Assembly (NCBI RefSeq): GCF_000961885.1
Contig: NZ_JZKH01000040.1
Location: 1 to 64,000, forward strand
Direction: 5' to 3'
DNA: 64,000 nucleotides
Origin: Streptomyces rubellomurinus
GTDB taxonomy: Bacteria; Actinomycetota; Actinomycetes; Streptomycetales; Streptomycetaceae
Of this stretch, positions 16,143 through 24,326 are shown piece by piece (position 1 is the stretch's first letter; each line of letters opens with the position of its first letter). The position numbers and the translations under genes are program-made. The notes below the pieces were generated by a model. The model did not search any database. It was given only the letters and a program-made list of their open reading frames with translations, and was not told the origin of the DNA.

Positions 16143-16907
16143 TCAGCCGTCGCGGCGGCGGGCGAGGTGGGCGGTGACGTCGGCGGCCACCTCGACCTGC
16201 GGCGGCAGGGCCGCCAGGATCCGCTCGAACACCTGCTGCCGGTCGGCGGGCGGCAGCATCAGGTACGCGGAGACGGTGGAGAGGTGGCCGACGTAGTCGT
16301 GGGCGGGCATCGTCAACCGGCGCTCGATCACGTGCTGCTGGACGTCGGTGAAGCTGTCGGACCGCTGGAGTTCGGTGCCGGGCCACAGCATCGCGGCGTC
16401 CCAGGGGGTGCCGTCCGGGGACGGGATCTCGTCGGTGGCCAGGAACGGCGCCCGGGCGGCGCTGACGGCCTCCTGCGCGGCGGGGTCGGCGAGTTGGACG
16501 GGCCCGCCGAAGGAGGCGAAGACGCCGCCCGGCTCCAGCAGGGCGGCGGCCCGCTCCCACCGGCCGTCCGGGGACGTCCAGTGCAGGGCGGCGGCTGCGT
16601 AGAGGAGGTCGTACGGGTGGTCGGGTCGGATCTCTTCGAACGTGGCCTGCTCCGCGCGGACGTTCACGGGTGCGTGCCGGCGCAGTTCGGCGAGCATGGC
16701 CGGGTCGGGTTCGGTCGCGGTGACGGCGATGCCGTGTTCGGCGAACAGGCGGGTCGCCTTGCCGGTGCCCGCGCCGATTTCCAGCGCGGTCCGGATCGGG
16801 CGGCCCGCGTAGGACGCCACCAGGTCGTGGAGCGCGGCGGGGTAGCCGGGGCGGTAGCGCTCGTAGGCGGCCGCGATCGCTCCGAAGCTCAGGGCGCGTT
16901 CAGACAT
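16143..16907 (-). CDS. Class I SAM-dependent methyltransferase
   Basis: Small-molecule methyltransferase with motif I ALEIGAGTG at 41-49, acidic TATEPDPAML after strand 2, and LLYAAAALHWTSPD (motif IV region), as in trans-aconitate/ubiquinone-type methyltransferases. ATG 16907 (MSERALSFG) is preferred because an AGGA lies 8 bases upstream; an ATG nine bases further up overlaps that AGGA. Substrate unknown. The NmrA-like gene lies just upstream on the same strand. Confidence 0.9.
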   Translation of the reverse strand: MSERALSFGAIAAAYERYRPGYPAALHDLVASYAGRPIRTALEIGAGTGKATRLFAEHGIAVTATEPDPAMLAELRRHAPVNVRAEQATFEEIRPDHPYDLLYAAAALHWTSPDGRWERAAALLEPGGVFASFGGPVQLADPAAQEAVSAARAPFLATDEIPSPDGTPWDAAMLWPGTELQRSDSFTDVQQHVIERRLTMPAHDYVGHLSTVSAYLMLPPADRQQVFERILAALPPQVEVAADVTAHLARRRDG

Positions 16908-16934
16908 GGTGTGCATCCTGGCAGTAGGCCTGGG

Positions 16935-17768
16935 TCACCGGAAGCTCGCCGCGTTGTCCCGGGCCCAGGTGCGGAAGCTTCGGGGCGGGCGGCCGAGGAC
17001 GCGGTCGACGGTGTCGGTGACGCGCTCGGGTTCGCGGGTGAAGGACTCCCAGGCGCGGAGGCGGGATTCGACGAAGGCGGCGTTGCCCCAGGCGGCGGTG
17101 AGGTGTTCGCGGGCGACCTCGGGAGGCAGGTCCTCGAAGCGGACGTTGATGCCGGCCTCTTCGCCGATGATCCGGGCGAGTTCGGCGTGGGAGAGCGATT
17201 CGGGGCCGGTGATCAGGTACTTGGCGCCCGCGTGGCCGTCCTCGGTGAGGGCGCGGACGGCGACGGCGGCGATGTCCCGCTCGTCGATCAGCGAGCGCCG
17301 GGCCTGTCCGTAGGGCCAGCGGACGACGCCCTGGCGGATCTGGTCGGCCCAGCCGAGCATGTTGCCCGCGAAGTCGATGGCCCGGACGAAGGTCCAGGAG
17401 AGGGAGGAGCGGCGGATCAGGCGCTCGATCTCCTGGTGGAAGATCGAGGGTGACTCGTCATCGGCGAGGTCGGCGACGTCGGTGGAGAGGTAGACGACCC
17501 GGGTGGCGTGCTCGGCGATCGCTTCGACGATCGGGCGGGGGTCGATGCCGGGAAGGCCGGGCCACATCAGGTAGACGCGGTCGACGCCGGGCAGGGCGGC
17601 ACGGATGGTGGCGGGGTCGGAGAGGTCGCCGGTTATGGATGTGGCGCCCTCGATCGATCGGGCCGGATCGCGGACCAACGCCCTTACGGAGTGGCCCCCT
17701 TGGGCGAGCTCGCTGACGACGTGCCGCCCGACACTTCCGTTCGCCCCGATGACAAGAATCTCTCCCAT
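16935..17768 (-). CDS. NmrA-like NAD(P)-binding protein (atypical SDR)
   Basis: 277 residues beginning MGEILVIGANGSVGRHV, with the GxxGxxG dinucleotide site at 8-14 and YLSTDVADL in place of the usual YxxxK catalytic pair. This is typical of NmrA/SDR_a5 sensors and quinone reductases. ATG 17768 is chosen because it directly precedes the Rossmann strand; the open frame upstream runs into a 17-bp hairpin and is not coding. Probably co-transcribed with the methyltransferase 27 bases downstream. Confidence 0.88.
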   Translation of the reverse strand: MGEILVIGANGSVGRHVVSELAQGGHSVRALVRDPARSIEGATSITGDLSDPATIRAALPGVDRVYLMWPGLPGIDPRPIVEAIAEHATRVVYLSTDVADLADDESPSIFHQEIERLIRRSSLSWTFVRAIDFAGNMLGWADQIRQGVVRWPYGQARRSLIDERDIAAVAVRALTEDGHAGAKYLITGPESLSHAELARIIGEEAGINVRFEDLPPEVAREHLTAAWGNAAFVESRLRAWESFTREPERVTDTVDRVLGRPPRSFRTWARDNAASFR

Positions 17769-17813
17769 GCCGAGCCGCAACACGGGGGAGTGGCGATCTA
17801 TGCCCGGGAACGA

Positions 17814-17852
17814 GGACGGGGTCCGACACCGAGAAGGTGTCGGACCCCGTCC
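17814..17852. terminator. Strong 17-bp hairpin with GAGAA loop
   Basis: GGACGGGGTCCGACACC pairs perfectly with its complement across 5 bases. It lies 46 bases upstream of the NmrA-like start and downstream of the XRE/DUF397 operon, so it may end that transcript or shape the leader of the NmrA-like mRNA. Confidence 0.6.
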
Positions 17853-17859
17853 GATGGAG

Positions 17860-17951
17860 CGCCAGGCCCGGGTTGCACGGACTCTTCCTACTGAAAGTAG
17901 GACGTGCTCTGGTAGCACCGCTGACGCCTGGCGAGGGATCGTGTCCCTCGC
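17860..17951 (-). other. tRNA-like structured stretch
   Basis: CGCCAGGC (17860) pairs with GCCTGGCG (17926), enclosing 74 bases. Read on the minus strand the order is: a small hairpin GTGC-loop-GCAC, a 5-bp/7-base arm with loop CTTTCAG, a 5-bp/7-base arm with loop TGCAACC, an acceptor-like segment and an encoded TCCA. The linker after the acceptor arm is 9 bases rather than 2, the D-loop lacks GG, the variable loop is 3 bases and T55 is G, so it is not a normal tRNA. A separate perfect hairpin GCGAGGGA/TCCCTCGC lies at 17931-17951. Confidence 0.4.
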
Positions 17952-18001
17952 AACGAGAAGAAGATTAGCAGCTCAGCGGGCGTAGATCGAATCGGGGGCG
18001 G

Positions 18002-18187
18002 CTAGAGGTCGAACTCCCCGTTGCGGATGGCGGAGACGAGGTCGCGCCACTCGGCAGGAGTGAGTTGGGCGATGGCAGCAGGCTGAAGGGTGCTGCGGAC
18101 GTACACGCTGTCTGAGGTGATGGCTACCTCTGGGCAGTTATTGCCATCGCCGCACGCGCTGGGCTTCCGCCATGCGATGTCTTCCAC
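18002..18187 (-). CDS. DUF397 protein
   Basis: 61-residue DUF397 protein, recognised by WRKPSACGDGNNCPEVA, VYVRST and the C-terminal LTPAEWRDLVSAIRNGEFD. It follows the XRE gene by 7 bases on the same strand. Such pairs are abundant in streptomycetes; the small protein is thought to act with the adjacent XRE regulator, in some cases like a toxin/antitoxin or developmental pair (BldB/WhiJ-type loci). Mechanism not established. Confidence 0.92.
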   Translation of the reverse strand: MEDIAWRKPSACGDGNNCPEVAITSDSVYVRSTLQPAAIAQLTPAEWRDLVSAIRNGEFDL

Positions 18188-18194
18188 AGGGGCC

Positions 18195-19055
18195 TCACAG
18201 GCTGTTCATGATGCTGGAGATCGCGTCACGAGAGGCAGACGGATCGAGCGCACGATCACGCATCGCCCCGAGAATGCTGCGGTAGTTCTCCAGCTGGTTC
18301 ATCTCGGTCAGGAACGCTGGCGATCCTACGGAGTCCAGCTGGACTGTATCGAGCCGGGGTACGGGCCCGCTTGCATAGAGCACAGCCTGCCCGGCGCCCT
18401 TGAATCCGCCGGCCTTGAACTCCAGAACGCGCAGTGTCACGTTGGGGGCCTCGGAGAGTGCGAGGAGCTGCTTCAGTTGCTCCCTGGCGACTGCCGACCC
18501 TCCGAACTCCATGCGTAGCGCGGCCTCATGGACAATCGCTTCGTATTCAAGTGGGTCGCTGCGTGTCAGGAGCTCGGCCCGCCGCATTCGGTTCTCAACT
18601 CGCGCCTCGATGTTCAGCGGGCGCAGCGGCGGATAGACCTCGCGGAAGATCGCCCGAGCCGTGTCCTCGGTCTGCATGAGCCCTGGCACATGGCAGATCT
18701 GATAGGTCACCAATGCCCGTGAGTAGTGCTCGACCTCGGAGATCTCAAGAATTCCGGCAGGGACCAGCCCCCTGTGCTCCTCCCACCATCCCTTGGTGCG
18801 GTCGGCGGCCATCTCGGCGACCGCGTCGACGTATACGGCGTCGGCCTCCTCGTACTCGGAGGCGAGCGCGAGGACCCGTTCCCCACTGATCGGGTAGCTG
18901 CCCTGTTCGATCAGCGTGATCTTGCTGCGGTCCAGCCCGAGAACAGCGGCAGCGTCTCCAGCCGTGCGCCCGGCGGCTTCTCGCATCTTTCGCAGCTCGA
19001 TGCCGACGCGCTTCCGGCGTGCGGTTGGAGTAGGTGGCATCTCCCCAGCATCCAT
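18195..19055 (-). CDS. XRE-family regulator with DUF5753 (WhiJ-like)
   Basis: N-terminal helix-turn-helix at about 18-70 (GIELRKMREAAGRTAGDAAA, then LDRSKITLIEQG) and a DUF5753 domain at about 95-280 (YQICHVPGLMQTEDTARAIF, FLTEMNQLENYRSI). Two ATG starts are possible: 19055 (used, no clear ribosome site) and 19040 (MPPTPTARR, GGGGAG abutting the start). It is divergent from the ATPase-domain gene at 19211 with a 14-bp palindrome between. Probably a DNA-binding regulator of its own operon. Confidence 0.92.
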   Translation of the reverse strand: MDAGEMPPTPTARRKRVGIELRKMREAAGRTAGDAAAVLGLDRSKITLIEQGSYPISGERVLALASEYEEADAVYVDAVAEMAADRTKGWWEEHRGLVPAGILEISEVEHYSRALVTYQICHVPGLMQTEDTARAIFREVYPPLRPLNIEARVENRMRRAELLTRSDPLEYEAIVHEAALRMEFGGSAVAREQLKQLLALSEAPNVTLRVLEFKAGGFKGAGQAVLYASGPVPRLDTVQLDSVGSPAFLTEMNQLENYRSILGAMRDRALDPSASRDAISSIMNSL

Positions 19056-19108
19056 CGTTCGGGCGCGACGAGTCCAGCGAACAGATAGGCACACTTTCCG
19101 TAGTCGGC

Positions 19109-19122
19109 TAGCAAATTTGCTA
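19109..19122. promoter_or_regulatory. Palindrome TAGCAAATTTGCTA, candidate XRE operator
   Basis: A perfect 14-bp palindrome, AT-rich in an otherwise GC-rich window, in the divergent gap between the XRE gene and the ATPase-domain gene, 54 bases from the XRE start. Position and symmetry fit an operator bound by the XRE dimer. Confidence 0.6.
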
Positions 19123-19210
19123 TCCGCTGCCCTACAGTCAGTGACGCACCCATCACCGATGCGGCTGCCAGTAGCCGCTCGGCGCATCCCTCCTTCCTCT
19201 GGGAGACCCT

Positions 19211-19579
19211 GTGCGCAACCTCAACTCCCCTTCCCTCACCCTCTCCCGTGACACGCTCCGCTCCGCGATGTCCCGCGAGGGGTGGCCGCCCTCGGCCGCC
19301 TTCGACGCCGAGCTCGCCATGGTCGAACTCATCGTCAACGCCTGGCGCCACGGGGACACGGCCTCGCCCGCCGTCGTCATCCTCCTCCGACCCGACACCC
19401 TCCGCGTCACGGTCTCCGACCGCTCCCCGCTCCTCCCCGAGCAGCGTCCGACCTCCCTCCTCTCCGAGACCGGCCGGGGCCTCCAGCTCGTCGCCGGACT
19501 CACCCACCGCTGGGGCGTCGACCCCCAGGAACTGGGCAAGTCCGTCTGGTTCGAGCTGCACCAGGGCGGTGCCGCGTGA
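19211..19579 (+). CDS. Anti-sigma-factor-like ATP-binding protein (HATPase_c_2)
   Basis: 122-residue single-domain GHKL ATPase of the RsbW/SpoIIAB-like type. The N-box is ELAMVELIVNAWRHG, the G1 box is VSDRSPLLP and the G2 region SLLSETGRGLQLVAGL. Such proteins commonly neighbour XRE/DUF397 genes in Streptomyces. GTG 19211 used. The stop overlaps the GTG of the next small gene. Partner sigma factor unknown. Confidence 0.9.
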   Translation: MRNLNSPSLTLSRDTLRSAMSREGWPPSAAFDAELAMVELIVNAWRHGDTASPAVVILLRPDTLRVTVSDRSPLLPEQRPTSLLSETGRGLQLVAGLTHRWGVDPQELGKSVWFELHQGGAA

Positions 19580-19833
19580 GCGCCCACCACCCGATCCACC
19601 CCGCCGACCCCGCCCTCTTCCACCTCACCGGCCGCGAGATCGCCGAGCTCATCGTCGAACTCCGCACCGAGGGACGCGAGTTCGGCCTCCTCTGGCCGTC
19701 CGCCGAGCCCGGCGAGGCCAACCTGCACGGCCGCCGCCTGGTCAACCTCGGCAACATCCCGGCCAGCACCCTCATCAACCTCCTCGCGCTCCTGCGCGAG
19801 TACAAGCGCACCCGGGACGGCGCCCGGGAGTAG
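19576..19833 (+). CDS. Small conserved hypothetical protein
   Basis: 85 residues starting MSAHHPIHPADPALFHLTGR, helical in its second half (NLHGRRLVNLGNIPASTLINLLALLREYKR). GTG 19576 shares bases with the stop of the ATPase-domain gene, so it is translationally coupled to it and probably a partner protein. Not recognised beyond that. Confidence 0.72.
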   Translation: MSAHHPIHPADPALFHLTGREIAELIVELRTEGREFGLLWPSAEPGEANLHGRRLVNLGNIPASTLINLLALLREYKRTRDGARE

Positions 19834-19944
19834 CGGAACACTCCAAGATCAGCTCGCGATCCTTGTCCCCGCCCGCCCGCAGCCCGTCTCCGCCCTGTCG
19901 CAGACTGGCAGGACCGCAAGGACCAAGGACCAAGGACGGCCATC

Positions 19945-21159
19945 GTGAGCGAGCGCGTTCTCACCCCCCGCAACCGGGGTTTCCTCTTCCTCGATTCCCA
20001 CCCGGCGGGCTGCTCGCAGCTGGTGGCCGACATGTGGCAGGCCTGCCCCGAGCCCGCCACCACCCCCGAGGGCGACGGCCCGGTGGCGCTGATCATCGGC
20101 TCCTCTGCCGGGTACGGCCTGGCGGCCACCGTCGCCGGCCTCAAGCGCGCGGGCATCCGTGGCGTCATGGTCTCCTTCGAGAAGGCCCCCACCGCCCGCC
20201 GCACCGGTACGGCCGGCTGGTACCGCACCGCCGCCACCGCCGACCTCGCCCGCGCCGCCGGCCGAGACCTGGTCTTCCTCAACGGCGACGCCTTCTCGGA
20301 CGCCATGAAGGACGAGGTCGCCGACCTCATCGAGCAGCGCTTCGGGGGCCGACTGGACTACCTCATCTACTCGGTGGCCGCACCCCGCCGCACCGACCCG
20401 GACACCGGCGTCACCTACTCCTCCGTCCTCAAGCCGATCGGCGCGGCCAACCGCACCCGGACCCTGGTCTTCGACGACCAGGGCGCCCCCGAGGTGCGCG
20501 AGGTCGAGACCGGCCCGGCCGAGGGCGACGACGTCGAGCAGACCGTGGCCGTGATGGGCGGCGCGGACTGGGAGCGCTGGATCGACCACCTGGCCGGTCG
20601 CGGCCTGCTCAACGAGGGCTTCGCCACCGCCGCGCTCTCCTACATCGGCTCGCCCCTCACCGCCGCCATCTACCGCCAGGGCACCATCGGCGCGGCCAAG
20701 GCCCACCTGGAGGCCACCGCCCGTACGCTCGACGACCGCCTCGACAAGACCGTGGGCGGCCGGGCGGTGACCTCCGTCAACGGCGCGGCCGTCACCCAGT
20801 CCTCCACCGCCATTCCGGGCATCGCCCTGTACCTCGGCCTGCTGCGTGCCGTCCTCGGCGACCGCCTGGTCCCGCCGGTGCACCAGCTCGCCTCCCTGTG
20901 GGACCAGTTGACCGGCGCCACCCCGCTGGTCCTGGACGACGAGGGCCGCGTCCGCCTCGACACCTGGGAGCTCACCGACGACGTCCAGGCGGCCGTGGCC
21001 GAGCGCTGGGAGGCCGCGACCACCGACTCCATCGCCGGTCTCGCCGACCTCGACTGGTTCCGCGCCGAGGTCCAGCGCCTGTACGGCTTCTCGGTGCCGG
21101 GCATCGACTACACCGCCCCGGTGGCCACCGAGATCCCCTGGCCCGACACCACCCGCTGA
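19945..21159 (+). CDS. fabV: FabV-type trans-2-enoyl-ACP/CoA reductase
   Basis: NADH-dependent reductase for the last step of a fatty-acid elongation cycle. Diagnostic features: the cofactor loop GSSAGYG at 52-58, SVAAPRRTDP, and the catalytic pair Tyr243-x8-Lys252 in IYRQGTIGAAK, preceded by SYIGSP. Eight residues between Tyr and Lys distinguish FabV from FabI (six). Length 404 is normal for the family. GTG 19945; it stands alone, ended by a 16-bp hairpin. FabV enzymes elsewhere are triclosan-insensitive. Whether it serves primary metabolism or self-resistance cannot be told. Confidence 0.93.
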   Translation: MSERVLTPRNRGFLFLDSHPAGCSQLVADMWQACPEPATTPEGDGPVALIIGSSAGYGLAATVAGLKRAGIRGVMVSFEKAPTARRTGTAGWYRTAATADLARAAGRDLVFLNGDAFSDAMKDEVADLIEQRFGGRLDYLIYSVAAPRRTDPDTGVTYSSVLKPIGAANRTRTLVFDDQGAPEVREVETGPAEGDDVEQTVAVMGGADWERWIDHLAGRGLLNEGFATAALSYIGSPLTAAIYRQGTIGAAKAHLEATARTLDDRLDKTVGGRAVTSVNGAAVTQSSTAIPGIALYLGLLRAVLGDRLVPPVHQLASLWDQLTGATPLVLDDEGRVRLDTWELTDDVQAAVAERWEAATTDSIAGLADLDWFRAEVQRLYGFSVPGIDYTAPVATEIPWPDTTR

Positions 21160-21180
21160 TCACCCTCGCTGACCACCCCC

Positions 21181-21219
21181 GCTGCGCAGGAAGTCGACCC
21201 CGCCGACTTCCTGCGCAGC
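21181..21219. terminator. Bidirectional hairpin terminator
   Basis: A perfect 16-bp stem (GCTGCGCAGGAAGTCG and complement) with a 7-base loop between convergent fabV and the propeller protein gene. Confidence 0.88.
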
Positions 21220-21227
21220 GCGGCGTC

Positions 21228-22403
21228 TCAGGACAGCGTGCCGAGGGCGTGCACGCCGGTACGGGTGCTGCGGTAGACAGCCGTACCGGCGGCCGCCAGC
21301 GAGACGCGGGTGTACTCGGTGTCGGAGCGCAGGTCGTCCGGCGCGTCCTGCCATTGCTGCTTGCCGGTGTCGAGGTCGAAGGCGAACAGTCGTTCGTCGT
21401 TCGTCCCGACGTACGCACTGCCGTCTGCGACGGTCATCGAGCTCTCCCCGCGGCCCAGGCCGAGGGTCGTGGTGGCCGTCCAGCGCGGCTCGCCGGTTTC
21501 CGTGTCCATCGCGCTCAGAGTGTCGCCGCTGAGGAAGCAGACCGTTCCGCCCGCGGCCGACACCGCGCAGTTGGTCGCGCCGTGCCGGCGCTGCCAGCGC
21601 ACCCGGCCGGTGGCCGCGTCCAGGGAGCAGACCCAGGTGCCGGTCCTGTCCTCGGTGGCGTACGTGAGCAGGAGGGCGCCACGGTGGAGGACGGGAGTGT
21701 TGTAGGCGCCGAGGACGGAGCCCTGGGCCCAGCGCTGCTCGCCGCTGCGCGCGTCGAAGGCGCGGGCGCCGTACTCCCGGCCGACCGCGTACACGGTGTC
21801 GTCGGCCAGGGCCAGGTAGCCTTCGGGGCCCAACGGCCTGCTCCAGCGGCGCTCGCCGGTGGCCGCGTCGTAGGCGTTCAGCGCGCCGTCGTGGGCCGCG
21901 AACACGCTGCCGCCCCTGATGACCGGGCCCTGCCCCCAGGTGAGACCGGTCCACCGCGCGACCGGCACCTGCCAGCGCACGTCCCCGGTCGCCGCGTCGA
22001 GGGTCTGCAGGCCGGTCGGGGCGGCCACGCTCAGCACACCGTCCCCGACCGCCGACGGGCGGCCGTAGTTCTCGGTCATGGGGTCGGCCGCGCCGACCGC
22101 CCGGCTCCAGCGGACGGCGCCGGTGCGCGGGTCGAGAGCGCGCAGGTTGCCGTCGTACCCGGAGACGAAGAGGCCGTCCTGCGGGCCGCCGGACAGGACG
22201 ACCCGCCCGCTCGCGGCCGTCGTGCTCCACAGCCGGGGGCCACGGGCGGCGTCCCGGCGCGCCCACCACCGGGCCCCGCCCGCGACGGCGAGCGCGGCCG
22301 CGCCGCCCGCGGCGCTCAGCAGCAGCCGCCTGCGGTCGATCTGGGGGCGGGCCGGCCGGTCCTGCGCCGCTGCACCGGAGTTCACGTCGGAATCGGAGTT
22401 CAC
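21228..22403 (-). CDS. Exported PQQ-type beta-propeller protein
   Basis: 391 residues with a twin-arginine-like leader (DRRRLLLSAAGGAAALAVAGG, about 23-43), then about seven repeats of the form D..TG...W (for example LRALDPRTGAVRW, LQTLDAATGDVRW, VCSLDAATGRVRW), as in PQQ-binding-like/BamB propellers. GTG 22403 is used because GAGGAG lies 2-7 bases upstream. No PQQ-enzyme catalytic domain is present; likely a substrate-binding or scaffold protein outside the membrane. Confidence 0.85.
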   Translation of the reverse strand: MNSDSDVNSGAAAQDRPARPQIDRRRLLLSAAGGAAALAVAGGARWWARRDAARGPRLWSTTAASGRVVLSGGPQDGLFVSGYDGNLRALDPRTGAVRWSRAVGAADPMTENYGRPSAVGDGVLSVAAPTGLQTLDAATGDVRWQVPVARWTGLTWGQGPVIRGGSVFAAHDGALNAYDAATGERRWSRPLGPEGYLALADDTVYAVGREYGARAFDARSGEQRWAQGSVLGAYNTPVLHRGALLLTYATEDRTGTWVCSLDAATGRVRWQRRHGATNCAVSAAGGTVCFLSGDTLSAMDTETGEPRWTATTTLGLGRGESSMTVADGSAYVGTNDERLFAFDLDTGKQQWQDAPDDLRSDTEYTRVSLAAAGTAVYRSTRTGVHALGTLS

Positions 22404-22498
22404 GTCTCCTCTGACTTCGTACCCGGACCCGATGGTTGCGTGACGTCTCGAACCTTTTCGGCCGTCCAGCGGGCCGACGAGGCGGTCCGGCCGTGTGC

Positions 22499-22538
22499 GC
22501 CTGCGTAGGTAGTGGCCGGGCCGACTACCTACGCAGGC
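22499..22538. terminator. Hairpin terminator
   Basis: GCCTGCGTAGGTAGT pairs perfectly (15 bp) with its complement, loop 10 bases, 11 bases beyond the stop of the hydrolase at 22549. Confidence 0.85.
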
Positions 22539-22548
22539 ATTTCCTCGC

Positions 22549-23454
22549 TTATGCGATGTGCTCCCGAATGAATTCGCCGATCCGCTGCGGAAGGCCGGGC
22601 GAGAACAGTGTGTGCCCCATTCCCGGAATCGGCCGGAATCGCGAACCGGGAATCCCCTCGGCCAGGGCCCGGCCGTGCGCGAGCGGGCGCAGCGGGTCCT
22701 CCGTGCCGTGCAGGACCAGGGTCGGAGCCTCGATCGTGGACAGCGGGGCCAGGCGGTCCTCGGTCATGGCGCGTCCGGCCAGGTCGTGGTTGAGGGCTGC
22801 CGCGTGGTTGCCGGTCAGGTCGAACGAGGTCTCCACGAAGCGGCGGGCGGCGGGCTCGTCGAACGGCAGGGCGTCGCCGTTGAGCACGCGCCACGTCTCG
22901 ACGTTCGCCGCGACGTACTCGTCCCGCGTCCCCTGGGGGAGGGTGGCGCGGTGGGCGAGGTGCGCCAGGAAGCGGGCGGCGGGCGGCGGCAGGTCGTCGG
23001 GGTCGGGTGCCTGGCCGGCCAGGGCGCGGGCCCAGGCCGGGCCCGGGCTGTGGCCCATCGGGCCGGTCATCATCGCGGTCAGGCTCAGCACGCGTTCGGG
23101 GCGGTGCACGGCCAGCCACTGGGCGATCGCGCCGCCCAGGGACGCTCCGACGACGTGCGCGGCGGCCGCGCCGTGGCCGTCGAGCACCGCCGTCGCGTCC
23201 GCGGCCAGGTCCGCCAGCGCGTAGGGGTGGGTGGCGAAGTCCACGCACGTGGACCGGCCGGTGTCCCGGTGGTCGTAGCGGATGACCTGGCGGCCGCCGG
23301 CCACCAGGACGTCCACCAGCTCGTCCGGCCATCCGATGCCGGGCGCGGCCGTGCCCATCACCAGCAGGACGGCCGGGTCGTCCGGGGAGCCGACCCGTTC
23401 GGTCCGGAGTCGCAATTCACCGGATTCGACGAATAACTCGGCGCGTGAAGTCAT
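22549..23454 (-). CDS. Alpha/beta-fold hydrolase
   Basis: 301 residues. Oxyanion/cap region LLVMGTAAPG at 31-39, YDHRDTGRST at 60-69, nucleophile Ser105 in VVGASLGGA, acid near HGTEDPL and catalytic His in IPGMGHTLF. The DHRDTGRS motif is typical of aclacinomycin-methylesterase-like (RdmC) and TAP-like hydrolases. ATG 23454 chosen over TTG 23463. AT-rich sequence upstream probably holds the promoter. Substrate unknown. Confidence 0.9.
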   Translation of the reverse strand: MTSRAELFVESGELRLRTERVGSPDDPAVLLVMGTAAPGIGWPDELVDVLVAGGRQVIRYDHRDTGRSTCVDFATHPYALADLAADATAVLDGHGAAAAHVVGASLGGAIAQWLAVHRPERVLSLTAMMTGPMGHSPGPAWARALAGQAPDPDDLPPPAARFLAHLAHRATLPQGTRDEYVAANVETWRVLNGDALPFDEPAARRFVETSFDLTGNHAAALNHDLAGRAMTEDRLAPLSTIEAPTLVLHGTEDPLRPLAHGRALAEGIPGSRFRPIPGMGHTLFSPGLPQRIGEFIREHIA

Positions 23455-23568
23455 GGCCGCCAATCTAGCGAATGGCCAATCAATTATCCATCGTCGCGGG
23501 AATATGACTTTCGATCATTGTCGTGATAAAATAAGGGACAGTTGCCGGGCTTGCGACGCCTCGAATTC

Positions 23569-24279
23569 CTAGCCGAGCGAAGCCAGCGCCGCGGGCCGCA
23601 CCGCGCCGGAGGCAGCCGAGCCGCGCAGCAGGGCGGCCAGGTCGTGGGGCGGCGCCTGCTCGCTGGTCGGGGTCGCCGCCGCGATCCGGTCCAGCCGGAA
23701 GCCCCGGCCCGCCTGCCGGGTGCGGCACCAGGCGATGAGGTACCACTTGCCGTCCGCGGTGAGCAGCCCGGCCGGTTCCACGGCGCGCTCGCTCTCCCGC
23801 CCGGCCGCGTCGACGTAGGCCAGCCGCAGCACCGTGCCGCCGGTGAGGGCCTGTTCCACCGCGGTTCGGACGGACTCGGCGGTGCGGGCCGGCAGCGCGA
23901 CGATCCGTGCGGCGAGCTCCTGGGCGGCGAGCGAGGCGGGGCCGGTCATCGAGGCCGCGATCTTCTGGGAGGCCGTGCGGGCGGCACCGGCGTAGGGGGC
24001 GGAGGCGTCGGCCGCAGCGAGGGCGGCGACCAGGGCCGAGGCCTCCTCGGTGGTGAAGCGGATCGGCGGGAGGGTCATCGCCGGGTCGATCGACCAGCCC
24101 CCGCCCCGCCCGGAGGTGGCGCGCACCGGTACGCCGGCGTCCATCAGCGCCTGGAGGTCGCGTTGCACCGTGCGCGTGCTGACCTCGAACCGCGTGGCGA
24201 GCGCCGCGACCGTCAACGGCCGCGGCGCCGCCGCGCGCAGCTCTTCCACCAGTGCGTAGAGCCGAGGAGTGCGATTCAC
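23569..24279 (-). CDS. DeoR/WYL-family transcriptional regulator
   Basis: 236 residues: an N-terminal HTH_11 winged helix (RLYALVEELRAAAPRPLTVA, then ALATRFEVSTRTVQRDLQAL) and a C-terminal WYL domain (EPAGLLTADGKWYLIAWCRT). WYL domains sense ligands such as nucleotides. GTG 24279 (MNRTPRLYAL) is the only reasonable start before the HTH. It lies 47 bases downstream of the esterase gene on the same strand, so the two may be one operon. Confidence 0.9.
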   Translation of the reverse strand: MNRTPRLYALVEELRAAAPRPLTVAALATRFEVSTRTVQRDLQALMDAGVPVRATSGRGGGWSIDPAMTLPPIRFTTEEASALVAALAAADASAPYAGAARTASQKIAASMTGPASLAAQELAARIVALPARTAESVRTAVEQALTGGTVLRLAYVDAAGRESERAVEPAGLLTADGKWYLIAWCRTRQAGRGFRLDRIAAATPTSEQAPPHDLAALLRGSAASGAVRPAALASLG

Positions 24280-24326
24280 GGGGCTCGACGTTACCGGCGC
24301 GCCGTGACCCGGCGCGCCGTGGCCCG

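Noticed and set aside
17860..17933. Calling a functional tRNA-Glu
   Set aside because: Loop CTTTCAG would give anticodon TTC, but the linker, D-loop, variable loop and position 55 break the cloverleaf.
19248..22508. Plus-strand open frame of over 1,000 codons
   Set aside because: Arg/Pro-rich shadow over fabV and the propeller gene; no ribosome site or domain.
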